A stretch of 64,000 nt of DNA from Phycicoccus sp. Soil748 (GTDB lineage Bacteria > Actinomycetota > Actinomycetes > Actinomycetales > Dermatophilaceae). Of the stretch, positions 42,661 to 51,197 are shown in pieces. Positions within the stretch are counted from its first letter, which is position 1. Each line of letters opens with the position of its first letter. The DNA is taken from NCBI RefSeq assembly GCF_001428025.1, contig NZ_LMSC01000006.1, positions 236,417-300,416 on the forward strand, given 5' to 3'. The notes below the pieces were generated by a model, which worked only from the letters and a program-made list of their open reading frames with translations, searched no databases and was not told the origin of the DNA. The translations under genes and the position numbers were made by a program.

Positions 42661-43332
42661 TCAAACCACGGTCGGAGGTGCTCCGCCCGCCACTCCGCGA
42701 ACACCGAGCACCTCGACCGTCGTCACGACCGAGGTGACACCCGGCGTCCGCGGGGTCGAGGAGAAACCGAACCTCGCCGGCGGGTCGACCGCCGCCAGCG
42801 CGCCGAGGTCGGCTCCGCGCCACCTGCCGGTCAGGGAGGTGACCCGGTGCAGGTCGTGGGCGGCGTACCACTCCCGCCGCCCCGACCGGGCCTGGCCGCG
42901 CGTGCGCACGCCCCGGAGGGTGAGGCGGGCGACCGGGTCGGCGAGCGTCGCGAACGCCGTGCTGTCGGCGACGCGACCGGGTACTGCGCGCAGCAGCGTC
43001 CCGAGCGGTGCCCGGCCGCCGACGGTGAGGCGCACGGCCAGGTCACCGGCGCGGACGTCCCACCGGGAGCCCTCCGGGGTGCCCGCCCGCCCGAGCGTGG
43101 CCGCGGCGCTGACCGGGCACACGACCACCTCGTCGAAGACGTAGGTGTCGGCGACGAACTCGGCCACCTGCGGCGTCGGGGCCAGCAGCACACGGTGTCC
43201 GTCGGCCTGCTCCAGCATGACGTCGGCGAAGGTGCCGAAGGGGGAGGCGGTCCACCGCCCCACCACGACCCGCGCGCCGCTGGTGCTGCCGACCCCGGCG
43301 ATCTGGCCGTGAAACCTCTGGCGTCCCTGCAC
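42661..43332 (-). CDS. conserved actinobacterial protein of unknown function
   Basis: A 223-aa soluble protein: GARVVVGRWTASPFGTFADVMLEQADGHRVLLAPTPQVAEFVADTYVFDEV, then WDVRAGDLAVRLTVGGRAPLG, and a C-terminal VTSVVTTVEVLGV. It is beta-rich with no catalytic motif I can name and no membrane segment. It heads the alaA-crcB-crcB operon, which may hint at an amino-acid or fluoride-related role, but nothing more can be said. Confidence 0.65.
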   Translation of the reverse strand: MQGRQRFHGQIAGVGSTSGARVVVGRWTASPFGTFADVMLEQADGHRVLLAPTPQVAEFVADTYVFDEVVVCPVSAAATLGRAGTPEGSRWDVRAGDLAVRLTVGGRAPLGTLLRAVPGRVADSTAFATLADPVARLTLRGVRTRGQARSGRREWYAAHDLHRVTSLTGRWRGADLGALAAVDPPARFGFSSTPRTPGVTSVVTTVEVLGVRGVAGGAPPTVV

Positions 43333-43434
43333 CGCCTCACCTTGTCACGGCCGGTGTGACCGCGCCGCTCCCGGCCGGGGCGACTGCGCCGGAGCGGCAG
43401 CGCAGCCGCCGCCGGCGCCCCTACGCTTGGCCCC

Positions 43435-43881
43435 ATGCCGCCCACGACGCCCCTCGGCGAGCTCGAGGTCGAGCTCACCAGGCTGCTGCGCCGGGCGCGC
43501 AGCTCCCAGCAGCGCACCGCGACCGAGGTGCACCCCGACCTCGACCCTTCCGGGTATGCCGTGCTCGTCACCGTGCGTGACCTCGGCGACGCGGGCGGAG
43601 GCGCCCGAGGCGGCGACATCTCAGAGGTGCTCGGCCTGCACAAGTCGACGATGAGCCGCAACCTCTCCGTGCTCGAGGAGCTCGGCCTCATCGAGCGCGT
43701 CCCCGACCCGGCCGACGCCCGGGCCCGCCAGGTGCGGCTCACGGCGTCGGGCTCGGAGGCGCTCGAGCGGTCGTTCCAGGGCCGCCGCGAACGGCTGCGC
43801 GCACAGCTGACGACGTGGGACGGCGACGACATCGCCGAGCTGGCCCGCCTGCTTCGCCAGCTCAACGACACCGCTCTCTAG
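43435..43881 (+). CDS. MarR-family transcriptional regulator
   Basis: A 148-aa winged-helix regulator. SEVLGLHKSTMSRNLSVLEELGLIERVPDPADARARQVRLTASGSEAL is the DNA-binding core with the DxR wing. It is divergent from the unknown gene at 42661-43332 and about 100 bp upstream of a second MarR gene in the same direction. Its targets are not evident. Confidence 0.9.
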   Translation: MPPTTPLGELEVELTRLLRRARSSQQRTATEVHPDLDPSGYAVLVTVRDLGDAGGGARGGDISEVLGLHKSTMSRNLSVLEELGLIERVPDPADARARQVRLTASGSEALERSFQGRRERLRAQLTTWDGDDIAELARLLRQLNDTAL

Positions 43882-43927
43882 CGCCGGCCTGGTCCCGCCC
43901 CGCCTGGCCCTGCCCTGCCCGCGACAA

Positions 43928-43971
43928 GTTGCATAGGACAACCAACTACGCTTATGGTTGTGTTCTGCAAC
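43928..43971. promoter_or_regulatory. two GTTG-N7-CAAC sites before the MarR-exporter operon
   Basis: GTTG-N7-CAAC occurs at 43928-43942 and 43957-43971, 29 bp apart (close to three helical turns). The two sites also form a larger inverted repeat (TTGCA...ACAACCA with TGGTTGT...TGCAA). They lie 13 bp before the start of the second MarR gene. MarR proteins bind symmetric sites of this size, so autoregulation of the MarR-exporter operon is likely. Confidence 0.65.
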
Positions 43972-43984
43972 CAAAGGAGTAGCC

Positions 43985-44581
43985 GTGGTCACCAGCTTCG
44001 CGACCAGGCCCGCCGCCGGCACCGACCGTCCTGACGGGCCCCTCGAGGTCATCGCCGCCCTCACCAGCCTCATCCGCGCCAGCAGGGCCGTCGCCCGTCA
44101 GCGGCACGACCAGCTCGGCGCGTCCGGCACCCCCGTCGCCGTCCTCAAGGCACTGTCCCGGGCCACTGACGGTCACGACCGCCCCGGCGACCTCGCCGTG
44201 GCTGCAGGGGTCGCCCCCTCGGTCGTGAGCCGCGTGCTCCCGCGCCTGGAGGAGGACGGCCTCGTGACCCGCGAGCGCGACGAGCACGACGCCCGCTCCT
44301 GCCACATCATCCTCACCGACGCCGGCCGCGAGCAGCTCGCCGCGATCCAGCGCGAGTACGCGGAGATCCTCCGAGCAGCCCTCGATGGCGTGCCGGACGA
44401 GGAGATCGCCCGGATGCCCTCCACCCTCGCCCAGCTCGAGCAGGCGCTGTTCCGAGCGGCCGAGCTGGGGGCCCCTCGCCACAGCGGGCTCGCCCCCAGC
44501 CTGCGCCCCGGGCACCCCGCCGCTGCCCGGGCTGTCGACCAGACCACTCCCACCACCCAGCCCGCCACCGAAAGCCAGTGA
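43985..44581 (+). CDS. MarR-family regulator of the downstream exporter
   Basis: A 198-aa winged-helix protein: DLAVAAGVAPSVVSRVLPRLEEDGLVTRERDEHDARSCHIILTDAGREQLAAI. The GTG at 43985 has AAAGGAG upstream. A proline/threonine-rich tail of about 35 residues follows the domain. Its stop overlaps the exporter start (TGATG), so the two are co-translated. The duplicated operator upstream suggests autorepression relieved by the exporter's substrates. Confidence 0.9.
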   Translation: MVTSFATRPAAGTDRPDGPLEVIAALTSLIRASRAVARQRHDQLGASGTPVAVLKALSRATDGHDRPGDLAVAAGVAPSVVSRVLPRLEEDGLVTRERDEHDARSCHIILTDAGREQLAAIQREYAEILRAALDGVPDEEIARMPSTLAQLEQALFRAAELGAPRHSGLAPSLRPGHPAAARAVDQTTPTTQPATESQ

Positions 44582-46782
44582 TGTCGTCCACCACCGCCCC
44601 CGCGCTCCCCAGCCAGCCGCCCGCGCCGGCCGCGCGCCCCGCCGTCGACGAGATGAGCCACAAGCAGATCCTCGAGGCCATGACCGGGCTGCTCGCAGGC
44701 CTGTTCACCGCCCTCATCAGCAGCACCATCGTCTCGACCGCGCTGCCGACGATCATCGGCGACCTGCACGGCACCCAGCGCCAGTACACGTGGGTCATCA
44801 CGGCGTCGCTGCTGGCCACCACCGTCAGCACGCCGATCTGGGGCAAGCTGTCCGACCTGTTCAGCAAGAAGCTGCTCGTCCAGCTCTCCCTGGCCGTCTT
44901 CGTCCTCGGCTCGATCGCCGCGGGCCAGTCCCACAGCGTCGGTTTCCTCATCGGCTGCCGCGTCGTCCAGGGCCTCGGCATGGGCGGCCTCACGGCCCTG
45001 ACCCAGTCGATCATGGGCGCGATGATCGCCCCGCGTGAGCGCGGTCGCTACTCCGGCTACATGGGCGCCGTCATGGCCGTGTCCACCGTGAGCGGCCCCC
45101 TCCTCGGCGGGTTCATCGTGGACAGTGGGCTCGGCTGGCGCTGGACGTTCTACGTCTGCGTGCCGCTCGCGATCATCGCCATGTTCATCCTCCAGGCGAC
45201 CCTGCACATCACCACCGAGAAGCGCATGCCGAAGATCGACTACCTCGGCGCCGTCCTCATCGCGATCACGTCCTCGCTGCCCCTGCTGTGGGTCACCTTC
45301 GCGGGCAACGACTTCCCGTGGTGGTCCACGCAGACCGCGCTCTACCTCGGCGGCACCCTTCTCGGCCTCGCGCTGACCATCGTCGTGGAGCTCCGGGCAG
45401 CCGAGCCGATCATCCCGATCCGCCTGCTGCGCAACCTCACCACCGGCCTGGTCATCATCGCCAGCGTCGCCGTCGGGGTCGCGATGTTCGGTGGCACCAC
45501 CTTCCTCACCCAGTACTTCCAGATCTCCCGCGGCTACAGCCCGACCCACGCGGGGCTGCTCACCATCCCGCTGATGGGTGCGCTGCTCGTGTCCTCGACG
45601 CTCGGTGGTCGCTTCGTCAGCAACACCGGCAAGTGGAAGGGCATCATCGTCATCGGTGGCGTGTTCCTCACCGCCGGTCTCGTCTGGCTCGGCCGGCTCG
45701 ACCACCTCACCCCGCTGTGGCAGATCGGCACCGCCATGGCCCTCATGGGCCTCGGCATGGGCGCGATGATGCAGAACCTCGTGCTCGCCGTGCAGAACTC
45801 GGTCGACGTCCGTGACATCGGCGCCGCATCGGCGAGCATCGCGTTCTTCCGCACCCTCGGTGGCGCGATGGGTGTGTCCGTCCTTGGTGCGGTCCTCGCC
45901 AACGGCGTCCGCGACCACATCGTCGAGGGGCTGAAGGCCCTCGGGCCCAAGGCCGCAGCGGCTGCCCAGTCGGGCGGCGGCACCGGGACCCTGGACGTCA
46001 AGGACATGCCCGCACCCATCCGGGAGATCGTCCGCGCCGCCTACGGTGACTCCACCGGCCACATCTTCCTGATCGCCGCGGCGTTCGGCGTGGTGGCCCT
46101 GCTCGCCGTGCTGTTCGTCAAGGAGACCGAGCTGCGCACCACGGTGTCGATGGCGGACGAGGCTGCCACCGCCGCCGCGACCGGCACAGGTGCCCCCGCC
46201 ATCGCGGAGGCCGTGCAGGCCGTTCCCGAGGAGACCGCGGGGGAGGCCATGGCGGGGACGGACGTCGAGGCCGCGCCGGGCACCGCCCCGGAGCCGGCCG
46301 GCGTGGGAAATGCAGCCGGGCACGGTACGTCGGCCCACCGGTCCGAGGCGCGCGCCTCCCGCGCGCTCGCCCAGGAGTCGCCGTCGGAGTCCTACGAGCT
46401 CAAGGCGCTGGCGGCGCTCGACGTGCTGACGTCGGCGCAGGACGAGGTGCGCTCGCGGGTCCGGTCCGGTGACGACGCCATCGTGGCGGCACGCGACCTG
46501 CTCCAGGGCCTCGGGCGCGACGTCGACGCGGCCCTCGGCCACTTCCACACCGGGCTCGCGGCCATCATCGAGGAGCTGGAGCACCCCTCCGAGGGGCGGC
46601 ACTCCCAGCACCGAGCGGCTGACGCGCTGCACGACCTGGAGTTCACGCTCCTGCGCAGCACGCAGGCGACAGCCGACCAGGTCGTGGCTGCCGCGCACGC
46701 CGAGGCGGAGGCGATCATCGCCCGCGCCCGGCTCGAGGCCGAGCGGACCAGCGAGCTGGCCCAGCGCAGCCACCAGCAGTAA
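44581..46782 (+). CDS. DHA2-family MFS exporter with long cytoplasmic tail
   Basis: A 733-aa protein. Residues 1-520 are a 14-helix DHA2 exporter: GLFTALISSTIVSTALPTII, GKLSDLFSKKLLVQ (motif A) and VSTVSGPLLGGFI (motif C). Unlike usual members of 450-550 aa, a hydrophilic tail of about 200 residues follows. It has an alanine/glutamate-rich stretch, then long helices (SYELKALAALDVLTSAQDEV, STQATADQVVAAAHAEAEA) likely to form a coiled coil. Start is ATG 44581 overlapping the MarR stop; GTG 44578 is possible. It is probably a drug exporter controlled by the upstream MarR. Confidence 0.9.
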   Translation: MSSTTAPALPSQPPAPAARPAVDEMSHKQILEAMTGLLAGLFTALISSTIVSTALPTIIGDLHGTQRQYTWVITASLLATTVSTPIWGKLSDLFSKKLLVQLSLAVFVLGSIAAGQSHSVGFLIGCRVVQGLGMGGLTALTQSIMGAMIAPRERGRYSGYMGAVMAVSTVSGPLLGGFIVDSGLGWRWTFYVCVPLAIIAMFILQATLHITTEKRMPKIDYLGAVLIAITSSLPLLWVTFAGNDFPWWSTQTALYLGGTLLGLALTIVVELRAAEPIIPIRLLRNLTTGLVIIASVAVGVAMFGGTTFLTQYFQISRGYSPTHAGLLTIPLMGALLVSSTLGGRFVSNTGKWKGIIVIGGVFLTAGLVWLGRLDHLTPLWQIGTAMALMGLGMGAMMQNLVLAVQNSVDVRDIGAASASIAFFRTLGGAMGVSVLGAVLANGVRDHIVEGLKALGPKAAAAAQSGGGTGTLDVKDMPAPIREIVRAAYGDSTGHIFLIAAAFGVVALLAVLFVKETELRTTVSMADEAATAAATGTGAPAIAEAVQAVPEETAGEAMAGTDVEAAPGTAPEPAGVGNAAGHGTSAHRSEARASRALAQESPSESYELKALAALDVLTSAQDEVRSRVRSGDDAIVAARDLLQGLGRDVDAALGHFHTGLAAIIEELEHPSEGRHSQHRAADALHDLEFTLLRSTQATADQVVAAAHAEAEAIIARARLEAERTSELAQRSHQQ

Positions 46783-46824
46783 CGGGAAGGCGGCCCCGGG
46801 CTCGGTACCGGCGCCGCCCACCTC

Positions 46825-46877
46825 AGTGAGCGCGAAGTGCGGGAATCCCCCGCGGGTTCCCGCACTTCGCGCTCACT
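46825..46877. terminator. 21-bp-arm hairpin after the exporter gene
   Basis: Perfect 21-base arms (46825-46845 and 46857-46877). The arm start AGTGAGCGCGAAGTG is shared, with one change, with the hairpin at 36235-36295. It follows the exporter stop by about 40 bp. The remaining 240-bp gap holds no gene. Confidence 0.85.
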
Positions 46878-47023
46878 CAGCGGTGGGGTTGGGTGCGCGG
46901 GCCGGTATGGCGCCGTGCCGAGCCCCGTCCCGAAGCGCCCGCCCCTGCCCCGGCCGCGGGGTGACGAGGCCCACGCCGTCGCCGCGTTCCGTGGCTACTG
47001 CACGGTAACTAGGCTCGGGCCCC

Positions 47024-47854
47024 ATGACGACGTCGCTGCGCGGAACCACGATCATCATGTCCGGCGGCAGCCGGGGCATCGGCCTCGCGATCGCCACGCG
47101 CGCGGCCCGGGACGGCGCCAACATCGCCATCGTCGCCAAGACCGACCAGCCCGACCCCCGTCTCGCCGGCACCATCCACACCGCTGCGAAGGCCGTCGAG
47201 GACGCCGGCGGCCACGCCCTGCCGATCGTCGGCGACATCCGTGACGACGAGACCATCGCCTCGGCGGTGGAGCAGGCGGTGGCGCAGTTCGGCGGGATCG
47301 ACGTGGTCGTCAACAACGCCAGCGTCCTCAACCTCAGCCCGTCGGTCGACCTCGACCCCAAGCGCTACGACCTCATGCAGGACGTCAACGTGCGCGGGAC
47401 GTTCATGCTGACGCGGGCCGCGATCCCGCACCTGCTGGCGTCGCCGGACCCGAAGGTGCTGACGCTGAGCCCGCCGATCAACCTCGACCCGCGCTGGCTC
47501 GCCGGGCACCCCGCCTACACGATGGCGAAGTACGGGATGACGTTGGCAGCACTCGGGTTCGCACACGAGCTGGGCAGCAAGGGCGTCTCCTCGACCTGCC
47601 TGTGGCCGGCGACCCTGGTGGCCACCGACGCGATCGGCAACCTGCCGGGAGGCGACCAGATGGTCAAGGTGTCGCGCCGTCCGGAGATCGTCGCCGACGC
47701 GGCGTACGAGGTCCTGACCACCCCCGGTGGGGCGCTCAACGGCCAGACCGTCATCGACGAGGACCTGCTGCGCTCGCGCGGGGTCGAGGACTTCGCGCCG
47801 TACTCGATGACCGGCCGTGACGAGGGCCTGGCACCCGACCTGTTCCTCGGCTGA
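47024..47854 (+). CDS. short-chain dehydrogenase/reductase (HSDL2-like)
   Basis: A 276-aa NAD(P)-dependent SDR: the cofactor motif MSGGSRGIGLAIA, VVNNASVLNL, and the catalytic pair in YTMAK. The active-site Ser is in LTLSPPINLD. The AKTDQPDPRLAGTIHTAA insert after strand 2 and long C-terminal part resemble hydroxysteroid dehydrogenase-like 2 proteins. Substrate unknown. It converges with the ABC-F gene with 9 bp between. Confidence 0.88.
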   Translation: MTTSLRGTTIIMSGGSRGIGLAIATRAARDGANIAIVAKTDQPDPRLAGTIHTAAKAVEDAGGHALPIVGDIRDDETIASAVEQAVAQFGGIDVVVNNASVLNLSPSVDLDPKRYDLMQDVNVRGTFMLTRAAIPHLLASPDPKVLTLSPPINLDPRWLAGHPAYTMAKYGMTLAALGFAHELGSKGVSSTCLWPATLVATDAIGNLPGGDQMVKVSRRPEIVADAAYEVLTTPGGALNGQTVIDEDLLRSRGVEDFAPYSMTGRDEGLAPDLFLG

Positions 47855-47863
47855 GGCGTTCGC

Positions 47864-49501
47864 TCAGAGCTCGGCGAGCCGGCCGGCGTCGAGGTGCCAT
47901 CGGCGGGTGGCTCGCACGTCGGCCAGCATGCGCCGGTCGTGGGTCACCAGCAGCACGGTGCCGCCGAAGGAGTCCAGCGCCTGCTCGAGCTGCTCGATGG
48001 CCGGCAGGTCGAGGTGGTTGGTCGGTTCGTCGAGCACCAGGAGGTTGACCTCGCGGGCCTGCAGCAGTGCCAGCGCCGCGCGGGTGCGTTCGCCGGGAGA
48101 CAGCGACGCCGCCGGGCGGTGGACGTGCTCGCTGCCGAGGCCGAACTTCGCCAGGAGGGTTCGCACCTCGGCGTCAGGCCACTCGGGCAGGGCCTCGCCG
48201 AACGCGCGGGCGAGCGGTTGCGGGCCGAGGAACAGCCCGCGGGCCTGGTCGACCTCACCCAGGCGCACCGACGACCCGAGCCCTGCGCTGCCCTCGTCGA
48301 CCGGGATCGTGCCGAGGAGCGCCCCGAGCAGCGTCGTCTTGCCCGACCCGTTGGCACCGGTGATGACGACGCGGTCGGCCCAGTCGACCTGGGCGTCGAC
48401 CGGCCCGAGGGTGAACTCGCCGCGGCGCACGACGGCCCCTGACGCCGAGGCCACCACCGAACCGGAACGCGGGGCGGCGGCGATCGTCATCCGCAGCTCC
48501 CACTCCTTGCGGGGCTCCTCGACGACTTCGAGGCGCTCGATCATCCGCTCGGTCTGGCGCGCCTTGGCGGCCTGCTTCTCCGAGGAGTCCACCTTGAACG
48601 CGGTGACGAACTTGTCGTTGTCGGACTTCTTGCGCCGGGCGTTCTTCACGCCGACGGTGGCCCAGTCACGCTGCATACGGGCCCGCTGTTCCAGGCCGCT
48701 GCGGGTGTCGGCGTACTCCTCGTAGGCCTCGCGCGCGTGCCGCCGGGCGACGGCCCGCTCCGCGAGGTAGCTGTCGTAACCGCCCTCGTAGACGGAGACC
48801 TGCTGCTGGGCCAGGTCGAGCTCGACGACCCGGGTCACGGTGCGCGCCAGGAACTCGCGGTCGTGGCTGATGATGACGGCCGGGCTGCGCAGACCGCTGA
48901 CGAACTGCTCCAGCCGCTCGAGGCCGTCGAGGTCGAGGTCGTTGGTGGGCTCGTCCAGGAGCAGCACGTCGTAGCGCGACAGCAGCAGCGCGGCGAGGCC
49001 GGCTCGGGCCGCCTGTCCACCGGACAACGCGGTCATGGGGGTGTCGAGGTCGACACCGAGTCCCAGTGAGGCCGCGGTCGCGGCGCTGCGCTCCTCGAGG
49101 TCCGCCCCACCGAGCGCCAGCCACGTCTCGAGCGCCACGGAGTACCGGTCGTCGGCGCCCGGCGCTGTGTCCGAGAGAGCCTCCGCCGCCGCGTTCATCG
49201 TCGCCTCTGCCGCGGTCACCCCGGTGCGACGGGCGATGTACGCCGCGATGCTCTCGCCGGCGCGCCGCTCCGGCTCCTGTGGCAGGTGGCCGACGGTGGC
49301 CGTGGCGGGCGCGAGGGTCACCGCACCGGCCTCGGGCTCGAGCTCGCCGGCGAGCAGCCGCAGCAGGGTGGACTTGCCGGCACCGTTCGCGCCGACGAGC
49401 CCGACGACGTCGCCCGGGGCGACGATGAGGTCGAGGTCGGCGAAGAGGGCGCGGGCGCCGTGGCCGGCGGCGAGGCCGGAGGCCTTGAGGGTGGTGCTCA
49501 T
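47864..49501 (-). CDS. ABC-F family ATPase
   Basis: A 545-aa soluble protein with two ABC domains and no membrane helices. Walker A motifs are GANGAGKST and GANGSGKTT; signatures are LSGGQAARAGLA and LSPGERTRAALA; Walker B motifs are VLLLDEPTNDLD and LLVLDEPTNHLD. A charged linker lies between (ARMQRDWATVGVKNARRKKSDNDKF). ABC-F proteins act on the ribosome; some protect it from antibiotics. This one is of the shorter Uup/translation-factor type, and a resistance role cannot be decided from sequence alone. Confidence 0.9.
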   Translation of the reverse strand: MSTTLKASGLAAGHGARALFADLDLIVAPGDVVGLVGANGAGKSTLLRLLAGELEPEAGAVTLAPATATVGHLPQEPERRAGESIAAYIARRTGVTAAEATMNAAAEALSDTAPGADDRYSVALETWLALGGADLEERSAATAASLGLGVDLDTPMTALSGGQAARAGLAALLLSRYDVLLLDEPTNDLDLDGLERLEQFVSGLRSPAVIISHDREFLARTVTRVVELDLAQQQVSVYEGGYDSYLAERAVARRHAREAYEEYADTRSGLEQRARMQRDWATVGVKNARRKKSDNDKFVTAFKVDSSEKQAAKARQTERMIERLEVVEEPRKEWELRMTIAAAPRSGSVVASASGAVVRRGEFTLGPVDAQVDWADRVVITGANGSGKTTLLGALLGTIPVDEGSAGLGSSVRLGEVDQARGLFLGPQPLARAFGEALPEWPDAEVRTLLAKFGLGSEHVHRPAASLSPGERTRAALALLQAREVNLLVLDEPTNHLDLPAIEQLEQALDSFGGTVLLVTHDRRMLADVRATRRWHLDAGRLAEL

Positions 49502-49577
49502 GTCGGGTCCGACGGTACCGAACCGACCTTCGGGCACGGGGTTGTGGGTTGGCCTCCTGCGCGGTGGGATGGCAACC

Positions 49578-51197
49578 ATGACGACGCTGTCGCACACCGT
49601 GGGCGAGACCGAGCCGGCCCTGTTGGAGCAGACCATCCCCGACAACCTCGACGCGACCGTCGCGCGGTTCGGGGAGCGGGAGGCCCTCGTCGACGTCGCG
49701 CAGGGCATCCGGTGGACGTATGCCGAGTTCGGCGCCGAGGTGGACCGGCTCGCCAGGGCGCTGCTCGCCGCCGGGGTGGCCAAGGGCGACCGCGTCGGCA
49801 TCTGGGCCCCCAACTGCGCGCAGTGGACCGTCGTGCAGTACGCCACCGCGAAGATCGGCGCGATCCTGGTCAACATCAACCCGAGCTACCGCACCCACGA
49901 GCTCGAGTTCGTCCTGGGCCAGGCCGGGATCTCCCACCTCTTCCTCGCCGAGTCGTTCAAGTCCAGCGACTACGTCGCGATGTTCGACGAGGTGCGCGAC
50001 CGCTGCCCGGCTGTCGTCGGCGCCCACGTCCTGGGCCGGGCGAGCTGGGAGGCGCTCCTCGCCCGGGCCGACGAGGTGACGGACGAGCAGGTGGCGCAGG
50101 TGCAGGCGTCGCTCGACCCCAACGACCCGATCAACATCCAGTACACGTCGGGCACGACCGGATTCCCGAAGGGAGCCACCCTCAGCCACCGCAACATCCT
50201 CAACAACGGCTACTTCGTCGGCGAGCTGTGCCGCTACACGGAGGCCGACCGCATCTGCATCCCCGTGCCCTTCTATCACTGCTTCGGGATGGTCATGGGC
50301 AACCTCGCAGCCACGACCCACGGCGCCGCCATGGTCATCCCCGCACCCGGGTTCGACCCCGCCGCGACGCTGAAGGCGACGGCCGACGAGCGGTGCACCT
50401 CCCTGTACGGCGTGCCCACCATGTTCATCGCGGAGTGGTCGCTGCCCGACTTCGCGTCATACGACCTGTCCTCGGTGCGCACCGGGATCATGGCCGGATC
50501 CCCGTGTCCCGCGACGATGATGACCAAGCTCATCGAGGCGGGGATCACCGAGATGACGATCGCGTACGGGATGACCGAGACCTCGCCGGTCTCGACGCAG
50601 AACCGCACCGACGACACCTTCGAGCAGAAGGTCGGCACCGTCGGCCGGGTCGGGCCGCACCTGGAGATCAAGGTCGTCGACCCGGTCACCGGCGAGACGC
50701 TGCCGCGGGGCGAGGCGGGGGAGTTCTGCACCAAGGGCTACTCGGTGATGCTCGGCTACTGGGAGCAGCAGGACAAGACCGACGAGGTGCTGGTCGACGG
50801 GTGGATGCACACCGGCGACATCGCCGTCATGGACGAGTCCGGCTACGTGCAGATCACCGGACGCATCAAGGACATGGTCATCCGCGGTGGCGAGAACATC
50901 TACCCGCGTGAGATCGAGGAGTTCCTCTACACCCACCCCGACATACTCGACGCCCAGGTCATCGGTGTGCCCGACGAGCGGTACGGCGAGGAGCTGTGCG
51001 CGTGGATCCGGATGCGCGAGGGCGCTCAGCCGCTCGACGCCGAGGCGGTGCGCGCCTTCGCGAGCGGCAAGCTCGCGCACTACAAGATCCCGCGCTACGT
51101 CACGGTCGTCGAGGAGTTCCCGATGACCGTGACGGGCAAGGTGCGCAAGGTCGAGATGCGTGAGAAGTCAGTGGCCGACCTCGGCCTCGGCCGCTGA
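49578..51197 (+). CDS. acyl-CoA synthetase (AMP-binding, FadD-like)
   Basis: A 539-aa adenylate-forming enzyme: the P-loop YTSGTTGFPKGATLSH, YGMTETSPV, the hinge GRIKDMVIRGGENIYPREIE and the catalytic Lys in MTVTGKVRKVEMRE. It activates medium- or long-chain fatty acids with ATP and CoA. ATG 49578 is used; ATG 49569 is three codons upstream and in frame. It converges with the MmpL gene with a 30-bp overlap of coding ends. Confidence 0.9.
   Translation: MTTLSHTVGETEPALLEQTIPDNLDATVARFGEREALVDVAQGIRWTYAEFGAEVDRLARALLAAGVAKGDRVGIWAPNCAQWTVVQYATAKIGAILVNINPSYRTHELEFVLGQAGISHLFLAESFKSSDYVAMFDEVRDRCPAVVGAHVLGRASWEALLARADEVTDEQVAQVQASLDPNDPINIQYTSGTTGFPKGATLSHRNILNNGYFVGELCRYTEADRICIPVPFYHCFGMVMGNLAATTHGAAMVIPAPGFDPAATLKATADERCTSLYGVPTMFIAEWSLPDFASYDLSSVRTGIMAGSPCPATMMTKLIEAGITEMTIAYGMTETSPVSTQNRTDDTFEQKVGTVGRVGPHLEIKVVDPVTGETLPRGEAGEFCTKGYSVMLGYWEQQDKTDEVLVDGWMHTGDIAVMDESGYVQITGRIKDMVIRGGENIYPREIEEFLYTHPDILDAQVIGVPDERYGEELCAWIRMREGAQPLDAEAVRAFASGKLAHYKIPRYVTVVEEFPMTVTGKVRKVEMREKSVADLGLGR

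Noticed and set aside
44173..46821. 882-codon leftward open frame
   Set aside because: It is the antisense shadow of the MarR and DHA2 exporter genes; composition is histidine/arginine/glycine-rich and no domain is visible.
47864..49501. ABC-F gene as an antibiotic-resistance determinant
   Set aside because: Sequence motifs show the ABC-F family only; there is no neighbouring antibiotic gene, so a resistance role is not assigned.
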